Assembly (NCBI RefSeq): GCF_037126435.1
Contig: NZ_CP147020.1
Location: forward strand, 5,221,001 to 5,285,000
DNA from: Bernardetia sp. ABR2-2B
GTDB lineage: Bacteria > Bacteroidota > Bacteroidia > Cytophagales > Bernardetiaceae
Direction: 5' to 3'
Length of the DNA stretch: 64,000 bases
Position numbers and translations under genes: made by a program. The notes beneath the pieces are model-generated. The model saw only the letters and a list, made by a program, of their open reading frames with translations, had not been told where the DNA came from and made no database searches. This document shows, one piece after another, positions 34,845-44,328 of the stretch. How positions within the stretch are numbered: the first letter of the stretch is position 1; every line of letters begins with the position of its first letter.

Positions 34845-37274
34845 TTAATAATTCCTCTTCAAACGAATCCAAATATCCGTATTTCTACCTTTATTATCAG
34901 TACAAGAGATTTTAGTTTTACCACTTTTATCTTGATTATCTGTAAACTCAAAAGGACTAAAGAAAACTCGTTCATTGGGCTTACTTTCTTTAAAAAATTT
35001 ATCATTGATATACCAAAAAACACTACTAATATCAGAAGCCGTTCTGCATTCTAATAAAAGCTGTGTCGAATCATCATCTAAAATATATTCTCTATTTTCA
35101 AAAAGGGAAGTAATTTGAGGCGAATTTTTATCTTTAAAAATATGTGTACAGTTTGGATTGTGTGGTGGAACGCTTCTAATAGGTAAATTTCTATTTAGAT
35201 AATAAGAAGTGAGTTCTGGTTTTATGTTTGGAAAATACTCGGTTTTGTATTGTGTGTTATCTTTTGGAAGACAAAAAGAACAATAAGTTATTTCTTCATT
35301 TTCATCAGTTTTATTTACAAAATTACTCACAAAAACCTTTTTCAAATGCTGACATTCATCACTTTGAGAAATCGTCGGAATATAAAAATCATTCAAAACA
35401 CTCTCACAAAAATCAGCAGGAACTTTTCCAGTTTCACTACAAACTTTTCGCTCTTTTAAAGTTTTGGGTTGCTTTATTGCTTCATCTGTCGCTGCATAAT
35501 CCACACTTCCAAAAAGCTGAAATAAAAGTGGTGTTGCTACCTGCGCTCCTGTCAGATATTCCGAACTCTGTCCATCAAAATTTCCCACCCAAACACCAAT
35601 TGTATAATGTGCATTGTAGCCAATACTCCACGCATCTCTACGACCATAAGAAGTGCCTGTTTTCCAAGAAATTTTAGGTACATTCTTACTATTTTGATAA
35701 TCAGAAGGAAAATCTGGACGTTCTACTTTTGTCAGAATATCTGAAATCATGTAAGCAGACTCTTCTGAAAGAAGTTGAAATGAAAAATTATCTTCTGCAA
35801 TCGAATGACTAGAATTATTATTATTATTTGTAATCGTATTTTTCTTTAAATAATGAGGTTTTTCAAAAACTCCTTTTGTAGAATAAGCCGAAAAAAGTCC
35901 GACCATTTCCTCCAAAGAAACTCCACAACCACCCAAAGCCAACGAAAGACCTAGTTTGTGTCTGTCGGCTTCAATCTGACTAAAACCAGCATCCGAAAGC
36001 TTCGAAACCATCTTGAAAACGCTCAATTCTTTCAAAGTATTTACAGCAGGAACATTTAAAGAATATGCCAACGCAACTTCTACACTTACTTCTCCATTAA
36101 AATTCTTATCAAAATTTTCAGGTGTATAGCCATCATAATCAATCGGAACGTCAAGCAACTTTCGTTTTGGTGTCAAAAACCCTTCATCGAATGCCATTCC
36201 ATAAATAAGTGGTTTTAATGTACTCCCAGGTGAACGATACGCTTGAATGCCATCCACTTGTCCACTATGCAAAGAATCATAAAAATCTTGTGAACCGATA
36301 TAAGCACGAATTTCTTTTGTCTGGTTATCGACAACCAATATAGCCGAGTTATAAATGCCTAATTTACCTAATCTACGAGTGTAATTTTGAGTAATTTGTT
36401 CTACTTTTTGCTGAATTGTTCGGTCTAAAGTAGTTTCTAAAATATTTTGATTTGGATATTTTGAGTGTAGAAAAAAAGAGAAATGAGGAGCTTCTCGGTT
36501 CATTTTTCTAAAATTAATATCTAAAGGTTCTTCTAAAGCATCGTTTATATTTTCAGTTTTGAATAAATTATCGTTCTTAAAGCGCTTTAGCCACTTGTTT
36601 CGTTCTTTGATAATTTTTTGAACTGTAATCCAATAATCTTTATCCGAATTGGTAGAAAATCCTAGTGTTGTCGGACGATTTGGAACAATAGTAAGAGCCG
36701 TAATTTGTGCCAAGCTCAATTTTTCAGGTTCTTGACCAAAATAGAGAAGAGAAGCTGATTTTACGCCTTCGATATTTCCACCATACGGAATGAGATTGAG
36801 ATAAAGCTGTAAAATTTCATCTTTTGAGTAATTTAATTCTAGCTGAAAAGCTCTAAATGTTTCTATGAATTTATTAAAATAGGTTCTTGATTTTGGATTC
36901 AGTAATCGCACAACTTGCATCGTAATTGTTGAAGCTCCAGAAGTTCGTCTTCCTGTCCAAATATTCTTGGCTGCTGCACGACCAACAGAAAATGGATTTA
37001 CGCCAAAATGATAATAAAACCAACGGTCTTCTTTGTATAAAATAGTTTCTTTTAAGGTGGGACTAATTTCATCTAATTCAGTTTGAAAACGCCATTTGTC
37101 GTCTTTACTCAAAAAACCATATACTATTTTGCCTTTTCTATCCAAAATAAGTTGAGAATAAGAAATATCTAACTCAAAAGGAAAAAAATAATTGCATATG
37201 AAAAATAGAATTACAGTTGATGTTAATCCTATTATACTTATTTTGAGAATGAATTTTAAGAGTTTTTTTATCAT
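34845..37274 (-). CDS. pbpC: Penicillin-binding protein 1C
   Basis: This 809-residue bifunctional class A PBP has one N-terminal membrane helix (about 8-30), a GT51 transglycosylase domain (catalytic glutamate in KEDRWFYYHFG; RRTSGASTITMQ; PYGGNIEG) and a transpeptidase domain with the SxxK nucleophile in SPGSTLKP, the SLN motif and KTGTSYGRRD. The C-terminal domain (about 720-809) is the BiPBP_C immunoglobulin-like domain that defines PbpC. It polymerises and may cross-link glycan strands; E. coli PBP1C is mainly a transglycosylase. Divergent from ada. Confidence 0.95.
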   Translation of the reverse strand: MIKKLLKFILKISIIGLTSTVILFFICNYFFPFELDISYSQLILDRKGKIVYGFLSKDDKWRFQTELDEISPTLKETILYKEDRWFYYHFGVNPFSVGRAAAKNIWTGRRTSGASTITMQVVRLLNPKSRTYFNKFIETFRAFQLELNYSKDEILQLYLNLIPYGGNIEGVKSASLLYFGQEPEKLSLAQITALTIVPNRPTTLGFSTNSDKDYWITVQKIIKERNKWLKRFKNDNLFKTENINDALEEPLDINFRKMNREAPHFSFFLHSKYPNQNILETTLDRTIQQKVEQITQNYTRRLGKLGIYNSAILVVDNQTKEIRAYIGSQDFYDSLHSGQVDGIQAYRSPGSTLKPLIYGMAFDEGFLTPKRKLLDVPIDYDGYTPENFDKNFNGEVSVEVALAYSLNVPAVNTLKELSVFKMVSKLSDAGFSQIEADRHKLGLSLALGGCGVSLEEMVGLFSAYSTKGVFEKPHYLKKNTITNNNNNSSHSIAEDNFSFQLLSEESAYMISDILTKVERPDFPSDYQNSKNVPKISWKTGTSYGRRDAWSIGYNAHYTIGVWVGNFDGQSSEYLTGAQVATPLLFQLFGSVDYAATDEAIKQPKTLKERKVCSETGKVPADFCESVLNDFYIPTISQSDECQHLKKVFVSNFVNKTDENEEITYCSFCLPKDNTQYKTEYFPNIKPELTSYYLNRNLPIRSVPPHNPNCTHIFKDKNSPQITSLFENREYILDDDSTQLLLECRTASDISSVFWYINDKFFKESKPNERVFFSPFEFTDNQDKSGKTKISCTDNKGRNTDIWIRLKRNY

Positions 37275-37463
37275 TTTATTAAATTACGATTAACTATTGT
37301 CAGAGTTATTTTGGATTATCAAAAAACTACTTACAAAGTTTCTGCAAAAAATACTCGTCCATTTTTCGGTTGCACTACTGATTTGATTTTTAGAACTTTG
37401 AATCAATTAAAACTACAAAACTTTTTTGTCTTCTATCTTATACTTCTAGACATTTTTACTAAA

Positions 37464-37542
37464 TAGGTCAGCCCCAAATGGCAGACCGTCTATTAAAATT
37501 AAATATATTACTACAAACGGTCTGCTCTACGAGGCTGACCTA
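37464..37542. repeat. Nested inverted repeat between pbpC and ada
   Basis: Outer arms TAGGTCAGCC (37464-37473) and GGCTGACCTA (37533-37542) enclose GCAGACCGT (37481-37489) and ACGGTCTGC (37517-37525), both perfect. It has the same architecture as repeats at 44242, 56659 and 24700. The remaining gap 37275-37599 holds no gene. Confidence 0.85.
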
Positions 37543-37599
37543 CACAAAAATAAAAAATCAATAGTTTTTGTTTAGTAGTGTATTTCTATCTTTAAAAAA

Positions 37600-38700
37600 A
37601 TGAAAATTACAGATTCAAAACAAATAGCAACCTATTACAAAGCCTTAGTAGAGAAAAATGAAAATTTTGTAGGGATTTTCTTCGTAGGCGTGAAAACAAC
37701 TTCTATTTTTTGTATTGCCAATTGCCGAGCTAGAAAACCAAAGTTAGAAAACGTAACGTTTTATACCACTTTTAAAGAAGCACTAAGCGAAGGTTTTCGT
37801 CCTTGTAAAATCTGTAAGCCTACTCAAAATGCTAATCAAGCTCCTAAAGAAGTAGAAAAAGCCATTGAGCTTGTAAAACAAAATCCTAAAGAAAAAATCT
37901 CTGATTATCGTTTGAAAGAAAATGATGTTAGTGCAAAAGTAGTTCGTAATTGGTTCAAAAAAAATTATGGAATGACTTTTCACGCCTATCAGCGTATGTA
38001 TAGAATAAATACGGCTTTTCAAGAATTACAAAGTGGCAAACAAACTACCGAAACAGCTTTTGAAATTGGCTATGAGTCGTTAAGTGGTTTTGGTTATACC
38101 TTCAAAAAAATTATGGGAAATTCTCCGAAAAATAGTAAAACTGATACAGAAAAGACTACTGTTTTGATAAGCAGACTGACAACACCCTTGGGAGCAATGT
38201 TTGTTTGTGCAACAGAAAACGGAATTTGTTTATTAGAGTTTGCAGACCGAAAAATGCTAGAAACCGAATTTGCAGATATTCAAAAACGACTAAATGCTGT
38301 TATTTTGACAGGAGAAAATAAACATATTCTTCAAGCAAAAAAAGAACTGGAAGAATATTTTGAAGGTAAACGAACTGTTTTTGAAGTGAATTTAGAACCC
38401 ATCGGTACAGAATTTCAAAAAATGGTTTGGGAAGGTTTGCATCAGATTGAATACGGAAAAACTCGCTCTTATCAAGAACAATCTGAACATTTAGGAAATC
38501 CGAAGGCAATTCGTGCTGTCGCTTCAGCAAATGGAATGAATAAAATATCGGTTATTATCCCTTGTCATAGAGTTATTGGAAAAGATGGAAAACTGACAGG
38601 TTATGGAGGAGGATTAGAGCGCAAAAAATGGCTTTTGATGCACGAAGATAAATATAATCCAAACAAAGAGGAGAGCAAAAATGAACTGCGTTTGTTTTGA
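37600..38700 (+). CDS. ada: Ada: methylation-responsive regulator and O6-methylguanine-DNA methyltransferase
   Basis: The 366-residue protein is a complete Ada. The N-terminal domain has the zinc cysteines C38, C42, C69 and C72, matching E. coli numbering; C38 takes methyl from phosphotriesters and turns the protein into an activator. An AraC-type helix-turn-helix follows (about 85-180), then the O6-alkylguanine methyltransferase domain with acceptor C322 in IIPCHRVIG. It repairs alkylated DNA and should activate its own transcription. Linked alkylation genes such as alkB or alkA are not adjacent. Confidence 0.97.
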   Translation: MKITDSKQIATYYKALVEKNENFVGIFFVGVKTTSIFCIANCRARKPKLENVTFYTTFKEALSEGFRPCKICKPTQNANQAPKEVEKAIELVKQNPKEKISDYRLKENDVSAKVVRNWFKKNYGMTFHAYQRMYRINTAFQELQSGKQTTETAFEIGYESLSGFGYTFKKIMGNSPKNSKTDTEKTTVLISRLTTPLGAMFVCATENGICLLEFADRKMLETEFADIQKRLNAVILTGENKHILQAKKELEEYFEGKRTVFEVNLEPIGTEFQKMVWEGLHQIEYGKTRSYQEQSEHLGNPKAIRAVASANGMNKISVIIPCHRVIGKDGKLTGYGGGLERKKWLLMHEDKYNPNKEESKNELRLF

Positions 38701-38786
38701 AAATGCGTTATATGAAAGTTGTTAAAAATTTTTTATAAATTGTTTTCTGTTCATTAATATTTTACTTTTAGACATAATCTATTAAA

Positions 38787-39935
38787 ATGATAAAAAAAAT
38801 GCTCAAATACATTCTACTAATTACTCCGTTGTTTTTGATAAGTTGCGTCAAATCAAATCAATCTACTCAAGTTGAAGGTAATACCAACCTCTCAGAAATA
38901 GTTGATAATGCTGCAAAGGATATGATTAAACAACCACTTATCAATTCTACTTCTATCGCAATTTATTATAATGGAAATGAACACATCGGACACTATGGAG
39001 AGTTAGAAAAAGAAAAAGATAATAAGCCTAACAATACAACATTTTATGAAATTGGCTCTCTTAGCAAAGTTATGACAGGAACACTTGTAGCTAATGCTGT
39101 TTTAGAGGAAAAAATCAATCTTGAAGATGATATTACTAAGTATTTAGATGAAGAATATCCTAATTTAACTTATGCAGACCAATCTATAAAAGTAAAAAAT
39201 CTACTAACTCACACAAGTAGATTTCCTAATATGCTTCCTATTGAACTAAATCCTATATTAGACAACTTTTTAGATTATGAAACTCCATCAAAGATAAATA
39301 AAGTATTAGAAAAGTATGATAAAACTAAATTTCTGAATGAATTACATTCTATTGAAATCGATTCTCAATTAGGAAAAAAATATTCATACTCAAGTGCCGC
39401 AACAGAACTAACTGCTCATATTTTAGAACAGGTCTATAAAACTGATTATGAAAAGATATTGACTAATTTTCTTTCTAAAGAAATAGGTATGATTAACACT
39501 AAAATTAATCTCAATGAAGAAGAATTAAAGAATTTGGCAGTAGGCTATCATGTTGATAATCCTAAATTTACACTTCCTATGGGGAAATTACCTTGGGGAG
39601 CAGGTGGTGGTATAAAATCTACTCTTCCTGATATGATGAACTTTATAAAATATCAGTTGAAAAATAATAAAGTTGTAGAAGAATCTCATAAAACATTATA
39701 TCAAGTCGATTCAACTACTGAAATAGCTTATTTTTGGAGGGCAGATTTGTCAGATGAAAAGTTGGGGAAATATTATTTTCATCACGGAGGAGTTCCTAGG
39801 TCGCAGTGTTATATTTTTATTCTCCCAAAACATAATTTGGGTGCTTTCATAATTACCAATCAAAGTGGAACAGAAACAGCAAAAACAATGGCAACAACAT
39901 TAGACAAAATATTTGATAAACTATTGAAAAAATAA
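38787..39935 (+). CDS. Beta-lactamase-fold serine hydrolase lipoprotein
   Basis: The 382-residue lipoprotein starts with MIKKMLKYILLITPLFLISC (C20). The serine hydrolase domain has the SxxK motif GSLSKVM, a YSYSS segment at the YxN position and HHGG near the C-terminus. Such class C-like proteins may be esterases, D-amino-peptidases or beta-lactamases; the substrate is unclear. It is the second member of this fold in the window but lacks the TPR tail of that at 13758. Convergent with the gene at 39968. Confidence 0.88.
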   Translation: MIKKMLKYILLITPLFLISCVKSNQSTQVEGNTNLSEIVDNAAKDMIKQPLINSTSIAIYYNGNEHIGHYGELEKEKDNKPNNTTFYEIGSLSKVMTGTLVANAVLEEKINLEDDITKYLDEEYPNLTYADQSIKVKNLLTHTSRFPNMLPIELNPILDNFLDYETPSKINKVLEKYDKTKFLNELHSIEIDSQLGKKYSYSSAATELTAHILEQVYKTDYEKILTNFLSKEIGMINTKINLNEEELKNLAVGYHVDNPKFTLPMGKLPWGAGGGIKSTLPDMMNFIKYQLKNNKVVEESHKTLYQVDSTTEIAYFWRADLSDEKLGKYYFHHGGVPRSQCYIFILPKHNLGAFIITNQSGTETAKTMATTLDKIFDKLLKK

Positions 39936-39967
39936 ATAAACTTTTCGTCATCTATCTTAAATAAAGA

Positions 39968-40420
39968 CTATTGTGTATACCAAATAGACAATCGTATCGT
40001 ATCTATGGGATTGATTTTTCTTTCCTTAAAAACATCTATCATTTTGAATAAGATTAGCCAATCACTTTCCTCTATATTCATATTTAGATGTTTTTCAAAA
40101 TCAATACATTGGATTTCTTCATGCATTATATATGTATATCCAAAAGATGAATTGGGTTCATAGTTCTTTTCGTCTTCAATCTCTTTACGTAATTGCCAAC
40201 AAGGGTTTTTAGGTAAACCTCTATTCTTTGCAATTGGTATTATTTGTGGGTTTGGATTTAAAAAGTCATTTGGATTGCCAAAAAGAAGAGACGTAATTTC
40301 ATCTGTAAATTGAATTACAGAACTAATATCAATTAATCCTATCCACCCATAATCAGAATCAACATCTTCTTTATTGTGAAATGAACTAATTTCAACCCAT
40401 CCTTGAATTGTTTTTGCCAT
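39968..40420 (-). CDS. Hypothetical protein
   Basis: This 150-residue soluble protein, starting MAKTIQGWVEIS, has no recognised domain. It is rich in aromatic residues and acidic residues and has no export signal. The pattern of strands around GWVEISSFH and YGWIGLIDISSV could point to a small immunity-like or structural fold, but this is only speculation. It lies 36 bp downstream of the nitrilase gene on the same strand and may be co-transcribed. Confidence 0.6.
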   Translation of the reverse strand: MAKTIQGWVEISSFHNKEDVDSDYGWIGLIDISSVIQFTDEITSLLFGNPNDFLNPNPQIIPIAKNRGLPKNPCWQLRKEIEDEKNYEPNSSFGYTYIMHEEIQCIDFEKHLNMNIEESDWLILFKMIDVFKERKINPIDTIRLSIWYTQ

Positions 40421-40456
40421 TACGTATGTTTTTATTAGATATAAAAAAAAATAAAA

Positions 40457-41416
40457 TTACTCAATTACATCCAAATTACTCTGTCTTTTTCTATTCAAAG
40501 TTAGTTTCAAAACATCTGGACGAGAATAATGTCCGACAGCATCAAAGTTTTGGTGTTCTTCCAATACCTTATTGAAATCTAATTCTGTAATAATTAGTTC
40601 TTCATTATTTTCATTGTCGTAAGGCGAAATAATCCATTCTCCATTTGGTGCAGCAATACAAGAACCACCATTTGCCAAAATATCAGGACAGTTTTCTAAA
40701 ATAATATCCAAATGAGGTGTGTTTTTTGGAAAGTCTTCCTTTCGCATTAATCCAGAAACTGAAACAACAAAAGAACGTCCTTCTTTAGCCATAAAACGAG
40801 TAATATCTTCTGTATTGCGAATAGCTCCAGGCCAAACAGCAATATGCAAATCTTCGCCTAATCCGTACAGTGCAGTACGAGCAAGTGGCATCCAGTTTTC
40901 CCAACAATTCAATCCTCCGACTGTAAATTCTTTCAAAGAATGTACTTGCAAACCATTTCCATCTCCTGCTGCCCAGCTCAAACGTTCCTCAAAAGTAGGT
41001 TGTAGTTTTCTATGAACTGATTTTATTTCACCTTCTTTGTCGATATAAACCAACGAACAATAAATACTATGTCCACCTCTATCACTTGGGCGTTCAATAA
41101 TGCCTAAATAAATAGCTATTTTATGAGTTTTGGCAAGGCGACAAATACTTTTTAAATCTCCTTTTTCAATATCGACAGCATTTTTGATATAATGAGCATT
41201 GATTTCTTTCTGGATTTGAGAGTTAAAAACAGAACCTTCCGTAATCGATAACCAAAATGGATAACCAGGTAGAAGAGATTCTCCAAAAACTACTAAATCA
41301 CATTCCTTTTCTCCTGCTTTAATGATGTACTTTTCTATTTTTTCTATTGTCTTTTGCTTATTGAGCCAAACAGGAGCAATTTGAGCCATTGCTATTTTTA
41401 GTAAATTAGTTTTCAT
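40457..41416 (-). CDS. Nitrilase-family carbon-nitrogen hydrolase
   Basis: This 319-residue protein has the Glu-Lys-Cys triad: E46 in FGESLLPGYPFW, K137 in HRKLQPTFEERL and C171 in LNCWENWMPLAR. CWENxMPL is the signature of true nitrilases, which convert nitriles to carboxylic acids and ammonia, rather than of amidases. Which nitrile is used is unknown; arylacetonitrilase- or aliphatic-type substrates are possible. It has no signal peptide. Divergent from the DnaQ-like exonuclease. Confidence 0.92.
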   Translation of the reverse strand: MKTNLLKIAMAQIAPVWLNKQKTIEKIEKYIIKAGEKECDLVVFGESLLPGYPFWLSITEGSVFNSQIQKEINAHYIKNAVDIEKGDLKSICRLAKTHKIAIYLGIIERPSDRGGHSIYCSLVYIDKEGEIKSVHRKLQPTFEERLSWAAGDGNGLQVHSLKEFTVGGLNCWENWMPLARTALYGLGEDLHIAVWPGAIRNTEDITRFMAKEGRSFVVSVSGLMRKEDFPKNTPHLDIILENCPDILANGGSCIAAPNGEWIISPYDNENNEELIITELDFNKVLEEHQNFDAVGHYSRPDVLKLTLNRKRQSNLDVIE

Positions 41417-41527
41417 TTATAGAGTTAGATTAACTTTTTCTTATAAAATTAGCAATTTGTTAAAAAATAAAGCTATTTTTGTCATTATCCCTCCAAAAAA
41501 TAGTAATAGGAAATAGCATAAATAAAA

Positions 41528-42142
41528 ATGGATTTTATAACAATAGACTTCGAAACTGCCAATTCGTACAGAAATAGTGCGTGTGAAATAGGACTTACAT
41601 TTGTCAAAGATAATCAAATTAGGGCAACAAAATCGTGGCTGATTCGTCCAAAAATCAATCGTTTTGACCCAATGAATGTTTCTATTCACGGAATTACGGC
41701 TGCTGATGTATGGGAACAACCTCGTTTTGACCAGCTTTGGGAATCGGAATTAAAAGATTTGTTAGAGAATCAGTTTTTGATAGCACACAATGCAAGTTTT
41801 GATTTTTCTGTGCTTCGAAAAACATTAGATGATTATAATTTGCCTTATCCTGATTTGTCGTATTCGTGTAGTTATTTGTTTGCCAAAAAGATTTGGACAG
41901 AGATGCCTCGTTATGATTTGAAGACCCTTTGCAATCAAAATGAAATTTATTTTCGTCATCATAGAGCAGGTTCAGATGCCGATGCAACAGCACAGTTAGC
42001 TATAAAAGGCTTTCAGAAAATGAATATTACTTGTCAAAAAACCTTTTCTGAAAAATTAGAAATTACAGTTGGAAAACTCTTTAAAGGTGGATATATTCCT
42101 TCTACAAATCACAAAAAAGCAAAGAGAAAAAGGACATATTAA
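41528..42142 (+). CDS. DnaQ-like (DEDDh) 3'-5' exonuclease
   Basis: The 204-residue protein is a DEDDh exonuclease related to DNA polymerase III epsilon. ExoI is DFETA (D7, E9), ExoII lies around HNASFDFSVL, and ExoIII is HHRAGSDADATAQ (H and D). Such stand-alone proteins resemble ExoX-like or epsilon-like repair nucleases. The C-terminus is basic (KKAKRKRTY). The methyltransferase gene starts 17 bp later, so the two are probably co-transcribed. Confidence 0.9.
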   Translation: MDFITIDFETANSYRNSACEIGLTFVKDNQIRATKSWLIRPKINRFDPMNVSIHGITAADVWEQPRFDQLWESELKDLLENQFLIAHNASFDFSVLRKTLDDYNLPYPDLSYSCSYLFAKKIWTEMPRYDLKTLCNQNEIYFRHHRAGSDADATAQLAIKGFQKMNITCQKTFSEKLEITVGKLFKGGYIPSTNHKKAKRKRTY

Positions 42143-42159
42143 AAATAAAAATAAGCTGT

Positions 42160-43154
42160 ATGTATTCTGAAAAATTTCGTTCTACTATCTTAGAAGGTTT
42201 GTCAAAGGAACAAATTCCTCAAGAAATTTTATATCTCAATAAAGGAGCTACGAATTATTATCAAGCCTACGGACAAGGAAAAACAGTTAGTCAGACTTCG
42301 AAAGAAAGCTTTAGTCATTCTAAGTTGAATTATCTTGCTTTTGTTGAACATATCATAACTAAAACAAAACTTCAAAACCCAAGGATTAATCTTATCAGTT
42401 TGGGTTGTGGAAATGGTTTTCAAGAAAAGGAATTACTGAGAACATTAGTAAAAAGTGGATATACTGTTTCTTATTTCGGAGTGGATAATTCAGAAGCTAT
42501 GCTTCAATTGGCTAAAGAAAATCTAAATGAGATTGATGTTATTCAAAACTTCATTTGTGCCGATTTTTGTTTGGAACAGGAAAAAATAAAGGAAAGTATA
42601 GAACCGTTTTTCGCATCTAAAAGTATTAATTTATCTATGTTGATGGGAAAAACGATTAGTAATTTTGAGCCAAGTAGTTTGCTTTCTGCTCTTCATAAAT
42701 TACTTGTTACTTCCTATCAAAAAAATAATTTTTTGTGGTTAGAACTCTTCGGAAGACAGACAGAGAATTTATCTATTCAACATAAAAAAGTATCTTTTTC
42801 TGTTTTAGATGCGCTACAAAAGAGATATTCTGCTTATTTGGAAAATATTTTCATGCAAAAATTTTATCTCAATCCATTACAAGAATTAGGCATAAAGAAC
42901 GAGAGGAAGAAAAATATGACACAAAGGTTTTTGAAGTTGCCTTTGAGTTTGAAAAAAAAGAAAGCGTCATAATCTTTGGAAAAGAATTTAATTTTATGCC
43001 TTCTCAAAAACTTTTGCTTTATCCTATTCGTAATTTTTATCTACCTACTTTTGAAAGTTTATTAGAAAAGCATTATTTTCTTATTGCAGAAAAAGAAGAG
43101 AATATGTATGCTGATGGAATTATCGAAGTGCAGTTTATGCTACAAGCAGAATAA
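42160..43154 (+). pseudogene. SAM-dependent methyltransferase broken by a one-base frameshift
   Basis: Frame one runs 42160-42972 with the SAM-binding motif LISLGCGNGFQEKELLR and FGVDNSEAMLQLA. At about 42890-42900 it goes out of register and ends with lysine-rich nonsense. The frame shifted by -1 continues the protein as KEREEEKYDTKVFEVAFEFE, then VIIFGKEFNFMPSQKLLLYP to a stop at 43152-43154. Restoring one A in the AAA at 42894-42896 would give an intact protein of about 331 residues. The fold recalls EgtD-like (Methyltransf_33) enzymes, with modest certainty. A real mutation or a sequencing error are both possible. Confidence 0.8.
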
Positions 43155-43255
43155 CAAAATGACTAACTTTTAGATTCAAAACAGAGTGCAATACTTTGAT
43201 TGGTAGTATTTGAAATTATAATATCATCTGATTTTTTTGTATTTTTGGGTATAAA

Positions 43256-44176
43256 ATGACTGTAAAAAGTCGCTCAAATACTACACAAATACCACCAATA
43301 AATACACTTAAAATGCTCAAAATTATTGAATGTCCTCGTGATGCGATGCAAGGCTTATCGCATTTTATAGATACAGATAGTAAAATAAATTATCTCAATT
43401 CGCTTCTTAAAGTCGGTTTTGATACGCTTGATTTTGGAAGCTTTGTTTCTGAAAAAGCAATTCCTCAAATGAGAGATACAGCTCAAGTATTAGAAGGATT
43501 AGATTTGTCTATGACTCAAACCAAATTACTGGCTGTCATTGCAGGGTATGGAGGTTTGAAACGTGCCATTGAGTTCGAACAGATAGATTATTTGGGTTTT
43601 CCTCTTTCTATTTCCGAAACTTTTCAAATTCGAAATACTAAAAAAACAATTGAAGAAGCTCTTGAGGTTGTGAGTGAAGCTCAAAACTTGTGTTTGAAAA
43701 ATAATAAAACATTAGTTGTTTATCTTTCAATGGCTTTCGGAAATCCTTATAAAGAAGTATATGATGTAGAAATTGTAGATAAATTTATGAGGAAGTTAGA
43801 CCAAATGGAAATCAAAATTGTACAGCTTTCTGATACAATTGGCTCTTCTACCAAAGAAAATATTATTCCTTTATTTGAATCTCTCAATAAAGAATTTCCT
43901 CATATAGAAATTGGTTCACATTTTCATTCTCCTCTTCGCACAGCAAGTGAAAAAATAGAAGCTGCTTATAAGGCTGGTTGTAGGCGTTTTGATGGCGCAA
44001 TGCTTGGCTTTGGAGGTTGTCCGATGGCAAAAGATGAACTTACAGGAAACATTCCTACCGAATCTATTTTAGCTTTTGCAAATATGAACGAAATAGAAAC
44101 AGGCTTAGATATGGTCAAATTTAGTGAATCATTAAATCAAGCTAAACAAGTATTTGATGAAAAAGTAATTGTTTAA
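43256..44176 (+). CDS. Hydroxymethylglutaryl-CoA lyase
   Basis: HMG-CoA lyase splits HMG-CoA into acetyl-CoA and acetoacetate at the end of leucine breakdown. The family motifs are ECPRDAMQG (the metal-binding aspartate), SHFHSPLRTA, and the signature GGCPMAKDELTGN with the active cysteine. The frame gives 306 residues from 43256, but relatives begin MLKIIECPRDAMQG, so the start may be the ATG at 43313 (287 residues). It could also serve 3-hydroxy-3-methylglutaryl-type side reactions. Other leucine genes are not nearby. Confidence 0.9.
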   Translation: MTVKSRSNTTQIPPINTLKMLKIIECPRDAMQGLSHFIDTDSKINYLNSLLKVGFDTLDFGSFVSEKAIPQMRDTAQVLEGLDLSMTQTKLLAVIAGYGGLKRAIEFEQIDYLGFPLSISETFQIRNTKKTIEEALEVVSEAQNLCLKNNKTLVVYLSMAFGNPYKEVYDVEIVDKFMRKLDQMEIKIVQLSDTIGSSTKENIIPLFESLNKEFPHIEIGSHFHSPLRTASEKIEAAYKAGCRRFDGAMLGFGGCPMAKDELTGNIPTESILAFANMNEIETGLDMVKFSESLNQAKQVFDEKVIV

Positions 44177-44241
44177 GCAGAAAAATGACGTTATTTTTCA
44201 AGTAATTCTAAACAAGAAACTGTATTTTTGATTAAGTAAAA

Positions 44242-44317
44242 GTAAAACAGATATTATCATCTGTATAACAAAAATGAAATAAAAAACAATATAAACAGGC
44301 AGAGATGTCTGTTTTAC
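44242..44317. repeat. Inverted repeat with hairpin at each end
   Basis: GTAAAACAG (44242-44250) and CTGTTTTAC (44309-44317) are perfect arms. Each arm contains a small hairpin: ACAGAT/ATCTGT on the left and AACAGGCA/TGTCTGTT on the right. The stretch resembles the inner part of the 81-bp repeat (TGTATAAC, ATGTCTG). Confidence 0.75.
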
Positions 44318-44328
44318 ATTAATATATT

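Noticed and set aside
35228-35677. 149-codon plus-strand frame opposite pbpC
   Set aside because: It overlaps the transpeptidase end of pbpC, has biased composition and no start context or homology pattern.
42890-42900. Programmed -1 frameshift in the methyltransferase
   Set aside because: The site is only AAAG without a heptameric slippery sequence or an obvious downstream pseudoknot, so a deletion is more likely.
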